Part shown: positions 16,744 to 21,573 of the stretch, piece by piece
Layout: each line of letters begins with the position of its first letter
How positions within the stretch are numbered: the stretch's first letter is position 1
NCBI GenBank assembly: GCA_021604585.1
Contig: BQJG01000054.1
Span: 1-21,573, forward strand
DNA length: 21,573 bases
Origin: Hyphococcus sp.
GTDB lineage: Bacteria > Pseudomonadota > Alphaproteobacteria > Caulobacterales > Parvularculaceae
Direction of reading: 5' to 3'
Program-made: the position numbers and the translations under genes
The notes under the pieces: generated by a model
The model's input: the letters and a program-made list of their open reading frames with translations, nothing else
Databases searched by the model: none
Told to the model about the DNA's origin: nothing

Positions 16744-17946
16744 TTAAATCACGCCCAACCTCTTCCCAACCTTAACAAACGCAGCAACCGCTTCATCGAC
16801 TTGTTCGTCGCTATGGGCTGCGCACATTTGCGTGCGGATGCGGGCTTTGTCTTTCGGCACCACAGGGAAGGAAAATGCGGTGACGTAAACGCCCTCTTCC
16901 ATTAGTGCGGCCGCCATCGCGCCGGCCTTTTTGGCGTCATAGAGCATCACTGGAATGATCGGGTGTTCGCCGGGCAGCAGATCGAAGCCTGCCGCCCCCA
17001 TCTGTTCGCGGAAACGCTTGGCGTTGCGGAACAACTGCTCACGCAGCCCCGCGCCGCCGCGCACCAGTTCCAGCGTTTTCAACGTCGCGCCCAACAATGC
17101 CGGCGCCAGCGCGTTGGAAAAGAGATAGGGCCGCGCGCGATTGCGCAGCAAATGGACTACCTCCTTTGTGGCGCAGATATAACCGCCCATGCCGCCGCCC
17201 AGCGCCTTGCCGAGCGTGCCGGTCAGAATGTCGACTCGCTTGGCGACGCCGCAATGGGCGGGCGTGCCTTCGCCATGCGGGCCCATAAAGCCCGTCGAGT
17301 GACAATCGTCGACCATCACGAGCGCGCCAAACTCATTGGCCAGCGCACAAATCGCATCGAGCTTGGCGATATAACCATCCATCGAAAAAACGCCGTCGGT
17401 GACGATCAGTTTTGTCCGCGCGCCATCGAGGTCGGCTTGCTCCAACTGCTTGCGCAAATCCTTCATGTCGGAATTGGCGAAACGGTAGCGCTTGGCTTTG
17501 CACAAGCGAACGCCGTCAATGATTGACGCATGATTGAGCGCGTCGGAAATGATCGCATCTTCCGCTTCGAGCAGTGGTTCAAAGACGCCGCCATTGGCGT
17601 CGAAGCATGCAGCGAACAGAATTGAATCCTCATAGCCGAGGAAATCGGCGATTTCTTTTTCGACTTTGCGGTGCAGATCGGTCGTGCCGCAGATAAAACG
17701 CACCGACGCCATGCCGAATCCGTAGTCGTTCATCGTCTCTTGTGCGGCCTTGACGATGTCCGGATGGTCAGCGAGGCCGAGATAATTGTTTGCGCAAAAA
17801 TTGAGAACCTTGACGCGCTTGCCCTTGTGATCGACTTCGATCATTGGCCCTTGCGGTGAGGTGATCTGGCGTTCGACTTTTTCAAGCCCTTGCTCGCGCA
17901 ACTCGCCCAGCGTTCTGCCGATGCGGTCGTAAAAATCCTGGCGCAT
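16744..17946 (-). CDS. kbl: 2-amino-3-ketobutyrate CoA ligase (glycine C-acetyltransferase)
   Basis: A 400-residue PLP enzyme of the alpha-oxoamine synthase family (E. coli Kbl about 398) that uses CoA to cleave 2-amino-3-ketobutyrate to glycine and acetyl-CoA, the step after Tdh. The PLP lysine is Lys247, in TGTLGKALGGGMGG. Other hallmarks are FCANNYLGLADHP, DGVFSMDGYIAKLD and VMVDDCHSTGFMGPHG. ATG 17946 follows GAGAGGA by 5 nt; a longer frame to 18087 is not conserved. It is divergent from the amidase gene (144 nt). It is not adjacent to tdh, as it is in most genomes, but is followed by higBA. Confidence 0.97.
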   Translation of the reverse strand: MRQDFYDRIGRTLGELREQGLEKVERQITSPQGPMIEVDHKGKRVKVLNFCANNYLGLADHPDIVKAAQETMNDYGFGMASVRFICGTTDLHRKVEKEIADFLGYEDSILFAACFDANGGVFEPLLEAEDAIISDALNHASIIDGVRLCKAKRYRFANSDMKDLRKQLEQADLDGARTKLIVTDGVFSMDGYIAKLDAICALANEFGALVMVDDCHSTGFMGPHGEGTPAHCGVAKRVDILTGTLGKALGGGMGGYICATKEVVHLLRNRARPYLFSNALAPALLGATLKTLELVRGGAGLREQLFRNAKRFREQMGAAGFDLLPGEHPIIPVMLYDAKKAGAMAAALMEEGVYVTAFSFPVVPKDKARIRTQMCAAHSDEQVDEAVAAFVKVGKRLGVI

Positions 17947-18090
17947 CCGTGTCCTCTCTTTCAGCATTTGCCGCATGGTTTGGCGCCGCGATCCGGTCCG
18001 GTCAATGCGGCGGCTTGCACCGGCAAGCAGAAACCGGCAGGTTTTGCCCGGGCAGCTCGCGCATTGCAGGCGAGGGAGAGGGCGCAATTC

Positions 18091-19857
18091 ATGAAACCGA
18101 CCCCGGCGACATTGAATTCAGGGAAACCGAACCGGCGAGACCTGTTGCGCGGCGCGGCGCTCACCGGCGCGGCAGCGGGAACCGGCGCGCTTTCCGGCTG
18201 CACGCCGGGCCCTGAACCGGAAGTTGAATCATCGTCCCTGAATGACGGCATATCAGAGGCGACCATTGCCGAAGCGGAGAAACTGCAGGGCATCGAATTC
18301 ACGCCATCCGAGCGCGCACAGATTATAGAAGTCATCGACGAGCGGATCCAAACCTTCGCCACGGTGCGCGCCGTCGAAATGCCTAATGATCTGGCGCCGT
18401 CGCTGGTGTTCAATCCGAAGCTGCCGCGCAAATCAATTCCATCGCAAAAAAACATACTAAGGTTGTCGCCGATCACGCACGCCATGCCGGATAATGTTGA
18501 CGATCTCGCCTTCGCAAGCGTGGTTGAGATTGGCGCGTGGTTGCGCGCAGGCGCGATCACCAGCGTTCAGTTGACCGAAATTTATTTAAAACGCATCGCA
18601 GAACATGACGGTAAGTTGAATGCTTACATCACCGTCACTGCCGATCTCGCGCGCGAACAGGCGGTAAAAGCCGATAGCGATTTGCGCGAGGGCCGCGATC
18701 GCGGGCCGTTGCACGGCATTCCTTATGCGCTGAAAGACCTCGCAGACACCAAAGGCATCCCCACCACATGGGGCGCGACGCCGTTCAAGGATCGCGTCCC
18801 GGAAGATGACGCGGAAGTGACGCGCAAATTGCGGCTGGCGGGCGCGGTGTTGCTCGGCAAGACGGCTTGCGGCGCCATCGCTTATGGAGACATCTGGTTC
18901 GGCGCCAAGACGCGCAATCCGTGGAACCCGAAAGAAGGATCGTCGGGTTCCAGCGCCGGATCGGCGTCGGCCGTCGCTGCCGGGTTGTGCGCCTTCGCCA
19001 TCGGCACGGAAACCTTGGGTTCCATCGTCTCGCCGTCGGAGCGTTGCGGCGCGACCGGTCTGCGTCCCACATTTGGGCGCGTGTCGCGCGCGGGGTTCAT
19101 GGCGCTGTGCTGGTCGCTGGACAAAGTCGGTCCGATCTGCCGGACAGTTGAAGACACAGCCGCCGTGCTGTCGGCGATCAACGGTTATGATGCGGATGAT
19201 GGTGGCGCGGCGCGTTACGGCTTCACCTATGAAGCGATGCCCGATGTTTCCGGCATGACGGTGGGATATGTACCTGCATGGTTCGATGAGGGCGATGAAA
19301 CGGACCGCAAGGCGCTGGAGGCGATGCGTTCGCTCGGCGTGACCCTGAATGAATTTCCCTGGCCGGAGACCGATTTCAGCAGTCTGGTTGAAATCGTTTT
19401 GGTGGAGGCTGCGGCGGCGTTTTCCGATCTTACGCTGTCGAATAAAGATGACGAACTCGTCTGGCAGGATGCCGAAGCGTGGCCGAACACCTGGCGCGCG
19501 TCGCGATTTGTTTCAGCCGTCGACTATGTGCAGATCGATCGCTTGCGGCGGCGGTTGATGCAGGAACTGGGCGCCGCGTTTGACGGTTTCGACGCGCTCA
19601 TTGGTCCGCATTTCGCCGGCAATGCGTTGCTGGCGACCAACGCAACCGGGCATCCGCAACTGGCGATGCGTGCCGGCTTTGCACAACGCGCCGCGAAGAC
19701 CGGCGGCGATGAAACGCAGCAAGGCCGCGAGACGTTTCGCGCGCCGCGCGGGATCAGCCTCTGGGCGGATTTGTATGAAGAGCGCAAGATCATCGCCCTT
19801 GGCGCCGCGCTGGAACAAGCGCTGGGCGCCGCCGCCGATCGCCCGCCGGGCTTTTAA
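18091..19857 (+). CDS. Amidase-signature family enzyme, Tat-exported lipoprotein
   Basis: A 588-residue amidase-signature hydrolase. The catalytic trio can be placed as Lys215 (ALKDL), the cis-Ser 287 (GSSGSSAG, 283-290) and nucleophile Ser311 (GTETLGSI), with the family's spacing. Unusually for this family, the N-terminus bears a twin-arginine signal (NRRDLLRG, Arg15-Arg16) followed by a lipobox LSGC (Cys37), so it is predicted to cross the membrane folded and be lipid-anchored in the periplasm. About 38-140 is a mixed linker, then the amidase domain from 145 on. ATG 18091 gives the clean signal peptide. It is 30 nt from the ALDH gene and likely cotranscribed. The substrate is unknown. Confidence 0.88.
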   Translation: MKPTPATLNSGKPNRRDLLRGAALTGAAAGTGALSGCTPGPEPEVESSSLNDGISEATIAEAEKLQGIEFTPSERAQIIEVIDERIQTFATVRAVEMPNDLAPSLVFNPKLPRKSIPSQKNILRLSPITHAMPDNVDDLAFASVVEIGAWLRAGAITSVQLTEIYLKRIAEHDGKLNAYITVTADLAREQAVKADSDLREGRDRGPLHGIPYALKDLADTKGIPTTWGATPFKDRVPEDDAEVTRKLRLAGAVLLGKTACGAIAYGDIWFGAKTRNPWNPKEGSSGSSAGSASAVAAGLCAFAIGTETLGSIVSPSERCGATGLRPTFGRVSRAGFMALCWSLDKVGPICRTVEDTAAVLSAINGYDADDGGAARYGFTYEAMPDVSGMTVGYVPAWFDEGDETDRKALEAMRSLGVTLNEFPWPETDFSSLVEIVLVEAAAAFSDLTLSNKDDELVWQDAEAWPNTWRASRFVSAVDYVQIDRLRRRLMQELGAAFDGFDALIGPHFAGNALLATNATGHPQLAMRAGFAQRAAKTGGDETQQGRETFRAPRGISLWADLYEERKIIALGAALEQALGAAADRPPGF

Positions 19858-19887
19858 TCGCGGCGCCAATCGCAGTAGAACAATATT

Positions 19888-21285
19888 ATGAAATTTATAA
19901 GAAAAAATCCCGTAACGGGAGAGATGGCGAGTGAAACCGAAGCCATGACCATCGCCGACGTAAAGGCGATTGCCGACAAGGCCGCCGCGGCGTTTCCCGT
20001 ATGGTCCGCAATGGGGCCGAATGCGCGCCGCGCGATGCTGATGAAAGCTGCCGATGCGCTGGAAGCTCGGGCCGGCAAGTTCGTGAAAGCGATGCTGAAC
20101 GAAACCGGCGCGACGGAAGGCTGGGCGCGGTTCAACCTGATGCTCGCCGCCTCGATGACGCGCGAGGCCGCCGCCATGACCACGCAGATCGGCGGCGAGG
20201 TCATTCCCTCCGACAAGCCCGGATGCATGGCCATGGCGCTGCGCGAACCTGTCGGCGTGATGCTCGGGATTGCCCCGTGGAACGCGCCGATCATTCTGGG
20301 CGTTCGCGCTATCGCCATGCCGCTCGCTTGCGGCAACAGCGTCATCTTGAAGGCTTCCGAAATCTGTCCGGACACGCATGGACTGATCATCGAAGCGTTT
20401 CAAGAAGCAGAATTTCCCGACGGCGCCATCAACATCGTCACCAATGCGCCGGAGGAAGCGAACGAGATCGTCGGTGCACTGATCGACCATCCAGCAGTCA
20501 AACGCATTAATTTCACCGGCTCCACCGAAGTGGGGCGCATTATCGCGAAACGCGCGGCGGAGCATTTAAAACCAGTTTTATTGGAGCTTGGCGGCAAGGC
20601 GCCGCTGATCGTGCTGGAAGACGCCGATCTCGACGAGGCGGTGAAGGCGGCTGCGTTTGGCGCCTTCATGAATTCCGGCCAGATTTGCATGTCGACGGAG
20701 CGGATCATTGTTGTTGATGCCGTCGCTGACGCTTTCGCTGAACGGTTCGCCGCGAAAGCCGCATCCATGCCGGCGGGCGATCCGCGCGAGGGTAAGACGC
20801 CGCTCGGCGCTCTTGTTGGCAAAAGCGCTGCCGGACGCGTCAACGCCATGATTGATGACGCAACGGCGAAAGGCGCTGCGGTGATCGCAGGCGGCAAGGC
20901 TGACTCTGTTGTGGCGCCGGCGACCGTGATTGATCGCGTCACGGCGGAAATGAATATCTATCGAGACGAAAGTTTCGGTCCCGTCGCCGCCATCATTCGC
21001 GCCAAAGACGAAGCGGACGCCATCCGCATCGCCAATGACAGCGACTACGGTCTTTCCGCCGCCGTTTTTACGCGCGATACGGCGCGCGGATTAAAAGTCG
21101 CGCGTCAGATCAAATCCGGCATCTGCCATGTGAACGGACCGACCGTGCATGACGAGGCGCAAATGCCGTTCGGCGGAGTCGGCGCGTCGGGCTATGGCCG
21201 GTTCGGCGGCAAGGCGGGAATTGATCAGTTTACGGAGTTACGCTGGATCACCGTCGAAACCGAGCCAGGCAAGTATCCAATCTGA
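19888..21285 (+). CDS. NAD(P)-dependent aldehyde dehydrogenase, aryl-aldehyde (vanillin/salicylaldehyde) type
   Basis: A 465-residue ALDH-superfamily enzyme oxidising an aldehyde to its acid. The catalytic Cys267 is in SGQICMSTER and the general base Glu233 in LELGGKAP. The C-terminal run CHVNGPTVHDEAQMPFGGVGASGYGRFGGKAG is characteristic of the vanillin, salicylaldehyde and benzaldehyde dehydrogenase branch, so an aromatic aldehyde is the best guess, not proof. The N-terminus begins directly with KNPVTGE. There is no good ribosome site before ATG 19888, only 30 nt after the amidase stop, which suggests translation after the upstream gene. frmA follows 163 nt downstream. Confidence 0.88.
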   Translation: MKFIRKNPVTGEMASETEAMTIADVKAIADKAAAAFPVWSAMGPNARRAMLMKAADALEARAGKFVKAMLNETGATEGWARFNLMLAASMTREAAAMTTQIGGEVIPSDKPGCMAMALREPVGVMLGIAPWNAPIILGVRAIAMPLACGNSVILKASEICPDTHGLIIEAFQEAEFPDGAINIVTNAPEEANEIVGALIDHPAVKRINFTGSTEVGRIIAKRAAEHLKPVLLELGGKAPLIVLEDADLDEAVKAAAFGAFMNSGQICMSTERIIVVDAVADAFAERFAAKAASMPAGDPREGKTPLGALVGKSAAGRVNAMIDDATAKGAAVIAGGKADSVVAPATVIDRVTAEMNIYRDESFGPVAAIIRAKDEADAIRIANDSDYGLSAAVFTRDTARGLKVARQIKSGICHVNGPTVHDEAQMPFGGVGASGYGRFGGKAGIDQFTELRWITVETEPGKYPI

Positions 21286-21351
21286 CCGGCTATTGCGCGC
21301 CGGAATGCCGTCATTCGCTGACCTAAGGGCCTGTGGAAAACTTCGCGCGCT

Positions 21352-21388
21352 CCAATTCGCCGACAAGCCCCCAATTCGCCGCCAAGCC
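21352..21388. repeat. Tandem 18-bp direct repeat upstream of frmA
   Basis: CCAATTCGCCGACAAGCC (21352-21369) and CCAATTCGCCGCCAAGCC (21371-21388) differ at one base, with a 19-nt period. They end 60 nt before the frmA ATG. A regulator site or simple replication slippage could both explain them. Confidence 0.7.
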
Positions 21389-21448
21389 ATTGTCTTTGCG
21401 CAGGAAGCGGGGGAAATTGCCCGCAAGAAACGCCGTGAGGAGAGACCC

Positions 21449-21573
21449 ATGAAAACCAGAGCCGCCATCGCCGTCGAAGCCAACCAGCCGCTGGTCATCG
21501 AAGAGATCGATCTCGAAGGCCCGAAGGAGGGCGAGGTTCTGGTCGAGATCATGGCGACGGGCATCTGTCACAC
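21449..21573 (+). CDS. S-(hydroxymethyl)glutathione dehydrogenase / class III alcohol dehydrogenase, 5' end only
   Basis: The first 41 codons of a zinc alcohol dehydrogenase, cut by the window edge. The opening MKTRAAIAVEANQPLVIEEI, then DLEGPKEGEVLVEIMATGICH with the catalytic zinc cysteine in GICHT, matches the glutathione-dependent formaldehyde dehydrogenase (FrmA/AdhC) family closely. That enzyme oxidises S-hydroxymethylglutathione to S-formylglutathione. GAGGAGA precedes ATG 21449 by a good spacing. The remaining domains cannot be seen, so other zinc ADH members are not fully excluded. Confidence 0.85.
   Translation, partial: MKTRAAIAVEANQPLVIEEIDLEGPKEGEVLVEIMATGICH

Noticed and set aside
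19513..20565. A 350-codon leftward frame opposite the amidase and aldehyde dehydrogenase genes
   Set aside because: Antisense to two clear enzymes with intact catalytic motifs; no family resemblance.
21286..21310. CCGGC-N8-GCCGG hairpin after the aldehyde dehydrogenase as a terminator
   Set aside because: Only a 5-bp stem and no T-tract.

Overview
The window reads as chromosomal DNA of an alphaproteobacterium. The evidence is a phasin-clpS-clpA run, a UrcA-family secreted protein, an Flp-type (type IVb) prepilin, a RidA/FemAB-like/HIT string and class III alcohol dehydrogenase. UrcA and the SPOR-tailed carboxypeptidase fit the Caulobacterales/Parvularculales/Sphingomonadales side of the class, but the genus cannot be fixed from the sequence alone. 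Base and codon use look even throughout. I see no rRNA, tRNA, CRISPR array, insertion sequence or phage gene.

Layout. (1) 1-5140: a truncated penicillin-binding D,D-carboxypeptidase reads leftward. A phasin, clpS and clpA read rightward, ending in a strong bidirectional terminator. (2) 5141-9050: an accessory-looking block holds an Flp prepilin with a very long Gly/Ser tail (leftward), an aldose-1-epimerase-like enzyme downstream of a secreted SMP-30-like propeller protein (leftward), and a divergent 2-oxoglutarate/Fe(II) oxygenase whose mRNA may be leaderless. (3) 9364-13794: a compact leftward string, probably one operon or two, in transcription order: L-threonine dehydrogenase (tdh), a BON+OmpA envelope protein, a RidA-family protein, a FemAB-like GNAT protein and a HIT-family hydrolase. 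(4) 13913-16108: rightward genes for a GcvA-like LysR regulator (divergent from tdh), a UrcA-family protein and a CPBP membrane protease. (5) 16136-17946: leftward kbl (2-amino-3-ketobutyrate CoA ligase) followed at once by a higBA toxin-antitoxin pair. (6) 18091-21573: rightward genes for a Tat-exported lipoprotein of the amidase-signature family, an aryl-aldehyde-type dehydrogenase and the start of frmA-type formaldehyde/glutathione alcohol dehydrogenase.

How they fit together. ClpS and ClpA form the N-degron adaptor/unfoldase pair. Tdh and Kbl together turn threonine into glycine and acetyl-CoA. They usually sit side by side, but here they are about 3 kb apart on the same strand, with a regulator, two envelope genes and a toxin-antitoxin pair between them. 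The LysR protein is placed to control tdh, and repeated TTCTGC/GCAGAA half-sites lie in the shared intergenic region. The amidase/aldehyde dehydrogenase/FrmA run suggests handling of aromatic or amide compounds with formaldehyde clean-up, but that is inference.

I did not find a clear undescribed multi-gene system. The items that deserve most attention are the long-tailed Flp prepilin, the possibly leaderless 2OG oxygenase gene, the higBA promoter that overlaps its own toxin start, and the split tdh/kbl locus.
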